Shown: positions 18,145 to 27,053, numbered from the stretch's first letter. The stretch is DNA of 64,000 bases from Chloroflexota bacterium (GCA_028875185.1 JAPPFH010000094.1:46153-110152); one strand, 5' to 3'. Program-made: numbers and translations. The notes: a model not told the origin generated them from the letters alone.

Positions 18145-18294
18145 AGTTCCAAGTAAGTAATGCAACAAATAATGGACACTGTAGGGGCGATTCTGTGAAT
18201 CGCCCGATGCTGTAATCGTGAATTTTCGAACGACACACAGTGTCGCCCCTACAGCAGACTTTCATTCTTGAATTTGTACGACTTACTTGGAACT
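18145..18294. repeat. Family C MITE-like element
   Basis: A 150-bp element with perfect 14-bp terminal inverted repeats, AGTTCCAAGTAAGT (18145-18158) and ACTTACTTGGAACT (18281-18294). Inside are two short palindromes of the TAGGGGCG type, GTAGGGGCGATTCTGTGAA and GTGTCGCCCCTAC. It lies between two Cys-repeat paralogs. No clear target duplication. Confidence 0.72.
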
Positions 18295-18416
18295 GATTCT
18301 GAATCTCTGTCGTGAAAACACCTCTCGCCCTTGGCTCTTCTATTTCTGGCAGTAGGTTGGAATCCAAAGATTTGACGCATCGCGGGTGTCTGCGACCATG
18401 CCTCGCGACCCTTCAA

Positions 18417-19526
18417 TCACATGGAGCGGGCGCCGAGTTCATTCAGGACTGCCGACTCCATCTCCCGACATGAGGCTTCCACTCTGTTGTAGGCTTCCTG
18501 ATTAAAACGATAGAAACGGTTCTCGGCATCATATGCATGGACGTGGCAGGCCTCCTTCACAAGGGTCGCGGCATCGCGCGTTTCCCGCCCACCAGACCCT
18601 GGTCCGCCCCACCTTACAAAATATATCCGATCGACGATACTTACATGCGTCCCGCGCCCATCAATCCTGATCTGTTCAATCTTGTTCAGTCCGTACAACA
18701 CATAGTTATAGCGGTGCGGCAGCCTATTCCTCAGCAGAGCCAGCCTTTGCTCGTAATATGAGACGAAGTCCGGATCGCCCACAACGCTTATCAGGTGCGG
18801 TAGCGGGCAATAGACATTGGGAAGATTGGTCTGATAGAACCGAAGGCCTTCCGCCCGGTCCTGGTCGCTGTTGCATTGCCAAGTGAAATCACAGCAACTG
18901 TCAGTAGACCAGACATCCCCGAGGGCAGGCCAGGGGTAAGGCTCGGTGGTGGGCAGGATGCTGCCCCCGCCGGTATGCCCGATGACAATCCCGCTGGCCG
19001 TCCGCAAGACAACCCTGCTGCCGGGCTGGGACGACGCTACTATCTGCGCTTGCCCGGGCGCGCCGCATTGACCAGCCTGAAAAGCGTGCCAGCCACTCAT
19101 CCAATCCGAGTCGCTATGGCATTGGCGGTCGACGTAACAGCAATTGTCAACGTGAGCGGGAGCGGGGCCGGCGGGCGAGGAAGGCGCGAGCGCCGGCGGT
19201 TGCGAACTTGCGGGCGCGGACGCGCTGCAAAGACCGGCTTGATACGCGCGCCAGCCGTTCATCCAGTCCAGGTCGCTATGGCATTGGCGGTCGACGAAAC
19301 AGCAATTGTCAACTTGAGCGGGGGCGGGCCCCGTCGGTTGGGATTGGGCGGGCGCGGGCGCGCTGCACTGATTGTTCAGAAAAGCCCAATAACCATCGAC
19401 CCAGTCTTGATCGCTGTGGCAGTGGCGGTCGACGAAACAGCAATTGTCAATGCCGCTCGCGCTCCCCGCCACGAAAGCGCCGAAGATAATGGCGGTCGTC
19501 ATTAAGACGAATGCTCTTGCCCTCAT
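18417..19526 (-). CDS. Secreted Cys-repeat protein with degenerate HEACH motif, paralog 2
   Basis: 369 aa. Signal peptide 1-25 (cleavage near GSASG). It has three near-identical units at 26-54, 72-100 and 126-154 with the pattern DNCC-x5-C-x17-C (CCFVDRQCHSDLDWMNGW), joined by Pro/Ala-rich linkers, and a fourth degenerate unit at 208-240 (SCCDFTWQC). The C-terminal domain (about 250-369) contains DFVSYYEQRLALLRNRLP and KEACHVH at 324-330. The paralogs have HEACH at that place, so the first zinc-type His is Lys here. The C-terminal VEASCREMES supplies the conserved Glu/Cys that follow. Predicted exported and disulfide-bonded. I do not recognise a characterised family; a zinc peptidase ancestry is inferred only from HExxH. 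Confidence 0.82.
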   Translation of the reverse strand: MRARAFVLMTTAIIFGAFVAGSASGIDNCCFVDRHCHSDQDWVDGYWAFLNNQCSAPAPAQSQPTGPAPAQVDNCCFVDRQCHSDLDWMNGWRAYQAGLCSASAPASSQPPALAPSSPAGPAPAHVDNCCYVDRQCHSDSDWMSGWHAFQAGQCGAPGQAQIVASSQPGSRVVLRTASGIVIGHTGGGSILPTTEPYPWPALGDVWSTDSCCDFTWQCNSDQDRAEGLRFYQTNLPNVYCPLPHLISVVGDPDFVSYYEQRLALLRNRLPHRYNYVLYGLNKIEQIRIDGRGTHVSIVDRIYFVRWGGPGSGGRETRDAATLVKEACHVHAYDAENRFYRFNQEAYNRVEASCREMESAVLNELGARSM

Positions 19527-19639
19527 TGTCGGTCTCCTAATCGAACTGGAAAATCTGCGTAAGCTATATCGAAAGTGTACTTGGAGGCGTTAGTATTGCG
19601 TTAGCTTGCCGCCGTCCACAAAAGCGCCATTGTGGAGCG

Positions 19640-19825
19640 GTTATCTCGGTGATTTACCCAATGAGCCCCCATCCCCGTCGGTCTATGTCTACGTGACCCG
19701 GTCCCGCCCCTCATCTCTACGAGGAGCATCCCCAGAACGAGGCAAGGGGAGTTGACCTTGCAGTTCCGCGGGTTTTGAAGTCCCTCAATTTGGGATGCCT
19801 GCCATAGAGATGGCAGGAGGGATTT
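19640..19825. repeat. GC-rich intergenic repeat block
   Basis: Sits in the 478-base gap between paralogs 2 and 3. It contains GCCCCCATCCCCGTCGG, GGTCTATGTCTACGTGACC (also seen, with small changes, at about 27090-27122) and the hairpin CTGCCATAGAGATGGCAG. It belongs to the CCCCATC repeat class, but I see no clear terminal inverted repeat. The rest of the gap (19826-20004) holds nothing I recognise. Confidence 0.55.
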
Positions 19826-20004
19826 AGGCTGAGGGAAATTGCAATTATACCCGCGATATTCACCACTTCCGGACATTGACAGCTAAGCCGCGTAGATTGC
19901 ACGTCGATCTCTATCCAGTATTCTGTTGTGCCGTCTGATGAGACTATGGCGTCCGCAATCCCGACGGCGACGAAAGGTAGCCGAAGTGACCGCTATGCCC
20001 CCGA

Positions 20005-20952
20005 TTATAAGCTTTGCACTACTCGAAGCGTCGTGCAGAATAGCTCTGGTCTAAACCCATACCCGGCCGATTTGTCCGCACACCAACCTCTTATCAAAGC
20101 CAAATCATGTTCCCTATGCTCATCCCACCAGTTAGACGATCCACGGCTCGGGTCAAGATTCTTAAAAAATTCATAGCGAAGGGGTACGTCCGCGCCCCGG
20201 TAGTATTTGTTGCATTCCTCTTCCTCGCGTTTCGCCGTCGGAAAATGGATCCCGGCATCACGAAAATATATGTGGCAAGCCTCATGGGCCAGTACCCCAA
20301 CCGTTGTCATTTGATCGAACTCGGGGGGACCAGTCCCCCATATAGTCCAAGACAGCCAGCAAGTTTCCATGGTGACTCTTCTTTGGCGACCATTCGCGGT
20401 TGCGAGGCACCCGAGCATATCATGCGACCAATTGCCGTCGTCGCGCCTGTCAGTCCCCCAAATGCCGCCGACGGGGGTGGGAACTTCAACGATTGAGTCC
20501 ATCCCGTTTACCACGAAGTTGTACCACTCCGGCGATAGGCGCTTCAGCCAATTTAGCGACGCTATAATGTGGCGAACAAATGTATCCGAACCCTCTATCC
20601 TGGGCAAGGATCCTGAAGGTGTTGTCCCGTAAGCCGGCGCAGGCGCGGAACATTGCCCATTCCGATAAGCGTGCCAGCCGCCCATCCAGTCCAAGTCGCT
20701 ATGGCATTGGCGGTCGACATAACAGCAATTGTCAATTTGCGCGGGGGCGGGGCCCGTCGGTTGCGATACCGCGGGCGCGGGCGCGCCGCATTGATTGTTC
20801 TGAAACGCCCAATAACCATTGACCCAGTCTTGATCGCTGTGGCATTGCCGGTCGACGTAACAGCAATTGTCAATGGCGCTAACGCTCCCCGCCAGCGCCG
20901 CAGCGCAGATGAGCACCGCCGTCGACATCAATACGAATGGCGTTGCCTTCAT
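20005..20952 (-). CDS. Secreted Cys-repeat protein with HEACH (HExxH) motif, paralog 3
   Basis: 315 aa. Signal peptide 1-26 ends AGSVSA. Two DNCC-x5-C-x17-C units lie at about 27-55 and 73-101, separated by GAPAPAVSQPTGPAPAQ. The C-terminal domain (from about 115) has WLKRLSPEWYNFVVNGMDSI, which matches the RNRLP...YNYVLYGLNKI region of paralog 2, and VGVLAHEACHIYF with HEACH at 223-227, followed by REEEECNKYY. H-E-x-x-H plus a downstream Glu is what a gluzincin-type zinc peptidase would need, but no other family feature is recognised. The C-terminus is longer than in paralog 2. A promoter-like site lies upstream. Function unknown. Confidence 0.84.
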   Translation of the reverse strand: MKATPFVLMSTAVLICAAALAGSVSAIDNCCYVDRQCHSDQDWVNGYWAFQNNQCGAPAPAVSQPTGPAPAQIDNCCYVDRQCHSDLDWMGGWHAYRNGQCSAPAPAYGTTPSGSLPRIEGSDTFVRHIIASLNWLKRLSPEWYNFVVNGMDSIVEVPTPVGGIWGTDRRDDGNWSHDMLGCLATANGRQRRVTMETCWLSWTIWGTGPPEFDQMTTVGVLAHEACHIYFRDAGIHFPTAKREEEECNKYYRGADVPLRYEFFKNLDPSRGSSNWWDEHREHDLALIRGWCADKSAGYGFRPELFCTTLRVVQSL

Positions 20953-21018
20953 AGACGGTCTCCTGATTGCCGAATTTGCGAGCAGGTCGCAAATGGCGAA
21001 TAAGACATATGTTTTGCG

Positions 21019-21047
21019 ATAGTATCGCTTATGTTGGTCATCGTCAA
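21019..21047 (-). promoter_or_regulatory. Candidate sigma-70-type promoter for Cys-repeat paralog 3
   Basis: On the minus strand TTGACG (21047-21042) is followed by a 17-nt spacer and TACTAT (21024-21019), about 67 bases upstream of the ATG at 20952. The match is 5 of 6 at -35 and 4 of 6 at -10, with ideal spacing. Confidence 0.45.
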
Positions 21048-21104
21048 CAAACGCGTCACCGAGGGGCGCTTGGCGTAAATGGCGGCGGCGCCAACCCGCG
21101 CTGC

Positions 21105-21133
21105 TTGCCTCAGGTGTAGAACTTCGCTACTAT
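21105..21133 (+). promoter_or_regulatory. Candidate promoter for the 21297 sugar-importer operon
   Basis: TTGCCT, 17-nt spacer, TACTAT, giving a leader of about 157 bases. The same -10 hexamer is used in the divergent candidate at 21019-21047. The rest of the 344-base gap 20953-21296 shows nothing else I can name. Confidence 0.35.
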
Positions 21134-21296
21134 TCTGCTCAGGCGCGGGCGGCGATCTTGTGGACTAAATCGGGCTCTCGCCTGCGGTTATCTGTCGGGG
21201 ACCTGGAGGAAGGAGATAGCTTGCAGCGGGTCCTTGTCGAATCGGCAAGGCTGACACAGAGATCACCAGATTCTTAGCTTAAGAGCGAGGGCAATA

Positions 21297-22586
21297 ATGA
21301 AAGGCATATTGAAACGATCCATACTGATCTTAGCGCTGGTTCTCCTAGGCGCCACAGCGGCGGTTAGTCCGGCGCAGGATGAAGTCACCCTGGGCTTCGT
21401 CTACGGCTCCTTCGCCCCACAGGAGAAATGGGAAGCCTATTTCGAGGGTTTCCTCGCGGCGCATCCCAATGTCACGATTAACTACATTCCGGTGCCATTG
21501 GATAGTTGGGGCGATTACACGCAGAAAATAGTCACCACGATGTTGGGCGGCGAGCAGGTCGATGTCATTTGGAACGCCATCGAAGCGGTGCCGCTGATGG
21601 CGGAACGCGGCGTCCTGCGCGAATTGGATTCGTTCCTCGATAGCGACGCCGATATGCAAGAATTCCTCGATGACGCGCATCCCAAGCTGCTGGAAGGGCT
21701 GCGCTGGAATGACCAGCAGTATCTATTGCCCTTCGCCTGGAACACCACGCTGATCTATTACAACAAAGCGGTCCTGGAAGCGGCCGGCTTGCCCGAGCCG
21801 CCGCCGGATTGGACTTGGGATGATTTCCTGGAATACGCCACAACCATCACGCAGGATAGCGATGGCGATGGCAACAACGATATCTGGGGCTTCCACCACA
21901 ACGCTTGGCTCTGGCATCTTGGTCCCTGGCTGGTCTCCAATGGCTCATTCTTCCTCAACGAAGACTTCAGCGAGCCTTGGTACAGCCGTCCCGAATCCAT
22001 CGAGGCGCTGCAATTCGCGCGCGATTTGATCTGGGAGCATGGCGTCGGTCCTAGCGGGTCCTTCAACTTCCGCGAAGCCTTTGTCGCCGGTACGCTGGGC
22101 ATGATGATCGATTCGCCCGCGGGCCGCCAGCGCCTGATCCCGGCCGGCATGTCCGCCGATGATTACGATGTCGTCTTCTTCCCCACCAAATCGGGCGAAG
22201 GCGCCCCCGGCTCGCAGTGGGGCACAGATGGCTACGGCATCACCCAAGACAGCCAACACCCCGACCTCGCTTGGGAGATGGTCAAGCATTTGGTGAGCGT
22301 GGAAGTCATGTCCAAGCTGCTCTCCGGCGAGTTCGCCTCGGCGAGCGCCCCGGCGCGCCAATCGCTGGCGAACGATCCGGTACTGGTCGCCGCCAGCCCG
22401 GCGAATTACATACGCTTCTACGAGGTGCTGGAGAACGGGCGCACGGTCATCAACGCGCCCAACTTTGCCGAATTGGCGGAGATTCACGATCGCTATATGT
22501 CCCAAGTTTGGGCGAATGAGATGAGCGTCGAAGAGGCCGCCGCCAGCATTCAAGCCGATATGGAAGCGGTCATCGCCGACGGCTAA
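21297..22586 (+). CDS. Extracellular solute-binding protein family 1 (sugar ABC transporter)
   Basis: 429 aa. The signal peptide of about 25 residues ends SPAQDEV, without a lipobox. The SBP_bac_1 pattern is clear: EKWEAYFEGFLAAHPNVTIN, DVIWNAIEAVPLMAERGVL, and ALQFARDLIWEHGV. DSDGDGNNDIWGF is a Ca-binding-like loop commonly seen in these proteins. The start ATG has GAGGGCAATA upstream. It is the first gene of a plus-strand operon with two permeases and a GH116 glycosidase, so the ligand is probably a beta-glycoside or its oligosaccharide. No ATPase gene is in this operon. Confidence 0.92.
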   Translation: MKGILKRSILILALVLLGATAAVSPAQDEVTLGFVYGSFAPQEKWEAYFEGFLAAHPNVTINYIPVPLDSWGDYTQKIVTTMLGGEQVDVIWNAIEAVPLMAERGVLRELDSFLDSDADMQEFLDDAHPKLLEGLRWNDQQYLLPFAWNTTLIYYNKAVLEAAGLPEPPPDWTWDDFLEYATTITQDSDGDGNNDIWGFHHNAWLWHLGPWLVSNGSFFLNEDFSEPWYSRPESIEALQFARDLIWEHGVGPSGSFNFREAFVAGTLGMMIDSPAGRQRLIPAGMSADDYDVVFFPTKSGEGAPGSQWGTDGYGITQDSQHPDLAWEMVKHLVSVEVMSKLLSGEFASASAPARQSLANDPVLVAASPANYIRFYEVLENGRTVINAPNFAELAEIHDRYMSQVWANEMSVEEAAASIQADMEAVIADG

Positions 22587-22598
22587 TGCCGCATACGA

Positions 22599-22630
22599 GA
22601 GGCGGCGTCGCGCTGATTGCATGCCGCCTC
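22599..22630 (+). promoter_or_regulatory. Intercistronic hairpin after the binding-protein gene
   Basis: GAGGCGGC and GCCGCCTC form an 8-bp stem around a 16-base loop, 12 bases after the stop codon, with no T-run. This looks like an mRNA-stabilising or attenuating stem that would keep binding-protein levels above permease levels. Confidence 0.45.
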
Positions 22631-22704
22631 ATTGCCGCCTGCAACGGGCGTCTTAATGAACTGCCGGACGCCGCGTCACTCAAAGGCGCCGCCGATCCAG
22701 ATTA

Positions 22705-23664
22705 GTGATAAGCGCACAGTCGCCGAAGAAACGGGAGGCTGCCATTTTAGCGCGCCAAGCCACCGCTAGCCCTAATCCGCTCATCAGCCTGCGGGCGCGG
22801 GAAGCAATCGCCGGCTATTTCTTCATTCTGCCGACTTTGTTGAGCTTTCTTGTCTTCTTTCTTGTTCCGACGATTTCGGGCTTGGGCATGTCATTCTTCG
22901 ATTGGGATTTCTTTTCCGATCCCGATTATGTTGGGCTGGAAAACTTCATCGAGCTTTCGCAAGACAAACTCTTCCTAAGGACATTGAAGAACACCGCCCT
23001 CTTTGCCCTGTTCGCCACCGCCGGCAACGTTGGCTTGGGCATGTTCATCGCCATCGGCATCAACAGCATCAAGTGGAGCTGGCTGAAAGCCTATTTGCGC
23101 ACCGCCTATTTCATCCCATTCGTCATCTCGACTGTCGTTGTCGCCCTGATGTTCGGCTTCCTCTTGCAAGAGAGCACCGGCGTCGTAAATTATTATCTTT
23201 CGCGCCTGGGCATCGACAGAATCCCCTGGCTTTCGTCATCGGCTTGGGCTTTCCGTTCCGTCGTCTTGATCGACGTCTGGAAGCATGTCGGCTTCTTCAC
23301 CCTTATTTTCTTGGCTGGCTTACAGTCCATCCCGCGCGAGCTCTACGAAGCGGCGATCGTCGATGGCGCCGGGCGCCGCGTTCGCTTGACGCGCATCACC
23401 ATCCCGCTGTTGACGCCCTCGCTGTTCTTCTCGCTGATCATCGCCTTGATCGGCGCCTTTCAGGTGTTCGAGTCGATGTTTGTCTTGACCAACGGCGGAC
23501 CCGGCGACGCCACCAGAACCGTCGTCATGCTTCTCTACCGTGAAGCCTTTGGCAGCTTCAATATGGGTTACGCCGCTACGATGGCGGTTGTGCTATTCGT
23601 CATCATCCTGGCGCTGACCGTCACTCAAGTTCGGCTCGGCGACCGCTGGGTCTTCTACCGCTAA
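22705..23664 (+). CDS. Sugar ABC transporter permease (MalF type)
   Basis: 319 aa from GTG 22705. The Shine-Dalgarno there is poor, while a strong CGGGAGG lies 5 bases upstream of an in-frame ATT at 22744. The true start may therefore be that rare codon, giving 306 aa. Membrane segments begin at GYFFILPTLLSFLVFFLVPT. The ATPase-docking loop reads LYEAAIVDGAGRRVRLTRIT, followed by IPLLTP. VFVLTNGGPGDATRTVVMLLY is the typical periplasmic MalF segment. It partners the permease at 23684 and the binding protein at 21297. Confidence 0.92.
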   Translation: MISAQSPKKREAAILARQATASPNPLISLRAREAIAGYFFILPTLLSFLVFFLVPTISGLGMSFFDWDFFSDPDYVGLENFIELSQDKLFLRTLKNTALFALFATAGNVGLGMFIAIGINSIKWSWLKAYLRTAYFIPFVISTVVVALMFGFLLQESTGVVNYYLSRLGIDRIPWLSSSAWAFRSVVLIDVWKHVGFFTLIFLAGLQSIPRELYEAAIVDGAGRRVRLTRITIPLLTPSLFFSLIIALIGAFQVFESMFVLTNGGPGDATRTVVMLLYREAFGSFNMGYAATMAVVLFVIILALTVTQVRLGDRWVFYR

Positions 23665-23683
23665 AGATTCGCAAGGGTCGATA

Positions 23684-24571
23684 ATGACCAGCGTGGCGCT
23701 CTCGTACGGCAATCCAACATTTCAAGACAAGCTGAGGCACAATTGGCGCGCCTGGCTGGCGAATGCCGCGCTTGCGCTCCCGTTGATCCTCGGATCGCTG
23801 ATTATGTTCTTGCCCTTGCTCTGGGCGGTGTCCTTCTCTTTTGGACAGCCGCACGAATTCTTTACCCTGCCGCCGCCGGTTATCCCGAGCGCAATTCGGC
23901 TCGACAATTATCACGGCGTATTCGAGCGCGTTGACTTTTTTCGCTTTTTCCTCAACAGCGTATTCGTCACCGCCTGCGTGACAATCGCGCAATTGATCAC
24001 CTGCAGCATGGGCGGTTATGCCTTTGCCCGCTTGCGTTTCCCCGGCAAGCGCATCATCTTCATCCTCTTTCTGGCGTCGATGATGGTGCCGCAGCACGTG
24101 ACGCTTATCCCGGTTTTCATCATCATCCGCGGGCTGGGCTTGTACAACAATCTGGGCGCGCTGATTGTCCCCTACGCCACCAGCGTCTTCGGCGCCTTCC
24201 TGCTGAAGCAATTCTTCGAGACGATTCCCGATGAACTGGAGGACGCGGCGAAAATAGACGGCGCCGGCTTCCTGCAGATCTACTGGCGCGTCATGCTGCC
24301 GCTCGCCGGTCCGCCGCTGGCAACCCTGGCGATACTCACTTTTAACAGCTCCTGGAATAATTTCTTCTGGCCCCTGATTTTCATCAATTCAGCTGACAAG
24401 ATGACTTTGCCGCTCGGCATGATATACTTGCGCGGACAAGACGGTGTGACAAACTCCGGCGTTTTGATGGCGGCGATCGTGCTCAACTTGCTACCGGTTT
24501 TGATTTTCTTCATGATCTTTCAACGCAGACTGGTCGAAGGCGTTACCTTGAGCGGATTGAAAGGCATCTGA
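23684..24571 (+). CDS. Carbohydrate ABC transporter permease (MalG type)
   Basis: 295 aa, six membrane segments. The first is LPLILGSLIMFLPLLWAVSF at about residues 33-52. The docking loop reads LEDAAKIDGAGFLQIYWRVM, followed by LPLAGP. It ends RRLVEGVTLSGLKGI, the usual MalG C-terminus. It begins 19 bases after its partner. The operon lacks its own ATPase; the MalK-type protein at 12108-13259 is the only candidate in the window. Confidence 0.92.
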   Translation: MTSVALSYGNPTFQDKLRHNWRAWLANAALALPLILGSLIMFLPLLWAVSFSFGQPHEFFTLPPPVIPSAIRLDNYHGVFERVDFFRFFLNSVFVTACVTIAQLITCSMGGYAFARLRFPGKRIIFILFLASMMVPQHVTLIPVFIIIRGLGLYNNLGALIVPYATSVFGAFLLKQFFETIPDELEDAAKIDGAGFLQIYWRVMLPLAGPPLATLAILTFNSSWNNFFWPLIFINSADKMTLPLGMIYLRGQDGVTNSGVLMAAIVLNLLPVLIFFMIFQRRLVEGVTLSGLKGI

Positions 24572-24635
24572 CGGGAATGCGATCCGACACCCGTCGACGT
24601 CTGAACTGGATGCTGAACCAAAAAAGGAAAAAGAA

Positions 24636-27053
24636 ATGAAACATCACGAAGGAATCCGCAGCTACGACCATAGCGCCGGCGCCCTGGCTTTCCCCCTGGG
24701 CGGGATCGGCACCGGCAATGTCTCGCTGGGCGCGCGCGGCGAATTGCGCGATTGGGAGATATTCAACCAGCCAGCGAAGGGCAATACGCTGCCGCTGACC
24801 TTCTTCGCGCTCCGCTGCCAGCAAGCCGGGCGCGCGCCCAAGATCCGCGTACTCGAGGGACCGCTGCAAGCGCCGCATACGCCGTCGCATGGTTACCACC
24901 CGATGAAGAGCCTGGCGGGCTTGCCGCGTTTCAAAGGCACGACTTTCCGCGGGCAATACCCCTTCGCCAGCATCGACTTTCACGACGACAACATGCCGCT
25001 TTCGGTCGCGCTGGAAGCCTACACGCCCTTGCTGCCGCTCAACCCGGAAGACTCTGGAATTCCCTGCGCTATCTTGACTTATACCATCAGCAACCCGACC
25101 GCTGACCCGGTCGAGCTCTCGCTCGTCGGCTCACTGACCAACCCGGTGGGCAACTTGAAACGCGATCAATTCGGCAACGAGGCTCAGGTTGAATTCGGAA
25201 CTCCCGTCAACGAGTTTCGTGATGACGTTGACCTGCGCGGTCTGCTATTGACCAACCGCGAACTTGCCGCTGACGACCTGCATCATGGCAGCCTCTCGCT
25301 CGCCAGCGATCACGAGAGTGTGACCTACAAACGGAGTTGGCTGCGGGGCGAATGGTGGGATTATCTGCATAATTTCTGGGACGATCTCATGGACGATGGC
25401 TTGCTTGATGATCCGGACGATGAAGCGCCGGGCAGGCGCATCGCCGCCGCGTCCCTCGGCCTGGTCGACCGACTGGACGCGGGCGAGAGCAAACGCTACC
25501 GTTTCTTGTTGACCTGGCACTTCCCCAATAGGCCCGCCGCCTGGGACCTGCGCGCGCTCCCCGGCATAGGCGTCGACGCGGGCAAGGTCGGCATCATGCG
25601 CAACCACTACGCCACGCGCTTTAATGACGCCTGGGGCGCGGCGCGTTACACCCTGGAGCATCTGCCGCGCCTGGAATCGACCACGCGCCAATTCCACGAC
25701 GCCTTGTTCGAAAGTACGCTTCCCCCAGCCGTGCTGGACGCCGTCTCGGCCAACATCGTGCCCGCCCGCAGCACCACCTGCTTCTGGCTGGAGGATGGAC
25801 GTTTCTACGGTTGGGAAGGCTGCTTCGACGATTCAGGCTGCTGCGCCGGCACTTGCACGCACGTCTGGAGCTACGCCTACACCATTGCCTACCTCTTCCC
25901 TTCGCTTGAGCGCGAGATGCGCAAGATCGAATTCAATGTGGAAACGGCTGACGACGGCGCCATGAAGTTCCGCAGCTATGGCACTTTTCATGCAAATGTC
26001 ATCGATGCCGTGCGCGCGGATGCCGCCGTCGATGGCCAGATGGGGTCAATCCTGCGCGCCTACCGCGAATGGCAGCTTTCCCGCAATGACGACTTCCTCG
26101 CCGAAATTTGGGATGGCGTCAAGCGCGCCATCGGCTTCGCCAGCGCCTACTGGGACGAGGACAATGACCACGTCCTCGACGCTGTCCAGCACAATACATA
26201 CGACATCGAGTTTCACGGTCCCAATCCCTTGAGCGGCATATATTATTTGGCCGCCCTGCGGGCAGTCGAAGAAATGGCGCGCGGCATGGGCGAAACCGAG
26301 CTTGGCGCGCGCTGCCATGCCGCCTTCGAAACCGGCAGCGAGAATCTCGATCGGATGCTCTGGAATGACCGCTACTACATCCAGAAGCTGGACGATGTCG
26401 ACGCGCAAAAGTACCAGCACGGCGAGGGCTGCCTCTCCGACCAATTGCTGGGGCAGCTTCATGCCAGCCTACTGGGCCTCGGCGACTTGCTGCCAGCCGC
26501 TCATGTGAAGACAGCGCTGAAGTCAATACACGAGCACAACTTCAAGCGCGATTTCAGCGAGCACGCCAATTGCCAGCGCGTCTACGCCTTAAATGATGAA
26601 GCGGGTTTGCTGCTTTGCAGCTGGCCCCAGGGCGGCCGCCCGCGCCTGCCCTTCCCTTACGCCGATGAGGTCTGGACCGGCATCGAGTACCAGGTCGCCG
26701 CCCACCTCATCTTCGAAGGCTGGGTTGACGAAGGCATTGAGATTGTCGAAGCGCTGCGCGCGCGCCACGATGGCGTCCGCCGCAACCCTTGGAACGAAGT
26801 CGAATGCGGCAATCACTACGCCCGCAGCATGGCGAGCTGGGCGCTGCTGTTGGCTTTGAGCGGCATGAGGATAAGCGCCGAAAATGGCGGCGCCACATTT
26901 GAGCCCGCTGACGAATTACTGTCGGCGCCGGAGCCATTCAAGGTCTTCTGGTCGGACGGGCGCAATTGGGGCGTCTATTCGCAGACCTGGAATGCTGATG
27001 GCGAAACCTGGAACGCCAACATTGAGACGCTTGGCGCGGCACGCGACCTGTAG
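24636..27053 (+). CDS. Glycoside hydrolase family 116 (GBA2-like beta-glycosidase)
   Basis: 805 aa; AAAAAGGAAAAAGA upstream of the ATG gives a usable ribosome site. The N-terminal beta-sandwich starts FPLGGIGTGNVSLGARGEL, typical of GBA2_N/DUF608 proteins. The (alpha/alpha)6 barrel follows, with FYGWEGCFDDSGCCAG then CTHVWSYAY; the Glu of WEG aligns with the region of the GH116 nucleophile. HNTYDIEFHGPNPLSG contains the Asp expected to be the acid/base. ECGNHYARSMASWALLLALS closes the domain. Predicted to hydrolyse beta-glucosides or beta-xylosides; no signal peptide. The stop TAG (27051-27053) runs into the end of a repeat element, so the native C-terminus may have been slightly altered. Confidence 0.87.
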   Translation: MKHHEGIRSYDHSAGALAFPLGGIGTGNVSLGARGELRDWEIFNQPAKGNTLPLTFFALRCQQAGRAPKIRVLEGPLQAPHTPSHGYHPMKSLAGLPRFKGTTFRGQYPFASIDFHDDNMPLSVALEAYTPLLPLNPEDSGIPCAILTYTISNPTADPVELSLVGSLTNPVGNLKRDQFGNEAQVEFGTPVNEFRDDVDLRGLLLTNRELAADDLHHGSLSLASDHESVTYKRSWLRGEWWDYLHNFWDDLMDDGLLDDPDDEAPGRRIAAASLGLVDRLDAGESKRYRFLLTWHFPNRPAAWDLRALPGIGVDAGKVGIMRNHYATRFNDAWGAARYTLEHLPRLESTTRQFHDALFESTLPPAVLDAVSANIVPARSTTCFWLEDGRFYGWEGCFDDSGCCAGTCTHVWSYAYTIAYLFPSLEREMRKIEFNVETADDGAMKFRSYGTFHANVIDAVRADAAVDGQMGSILRAYREWQLSRNDDFLAEIWDGVKRAIGFASAYWDEDNDHVLDAVQHNTYDIEFHGPNPLSGIYYLAALRAVEEMARGMGETELGARCHAAFETGSENLDRMLWNDRYYIQKLDDVDAQKYQHGEGCLSDQLLGQLHASLLGLGDLLPAAHVKTALKSIHEHNFKRDFSEHANCQRVYALNDEAGLLLCSWPQGGRPRLPFPYADEVWTGIEYQVAAHLIFEGWVDEGIEIVEALRARHDGVRRNPWNEVECGNHYARSMASWALLLALSGMRISAENGGATFEPADELLSAPEPFKVFWSDGRNWGVYSQTWNADGETWNANIETLGAARDL

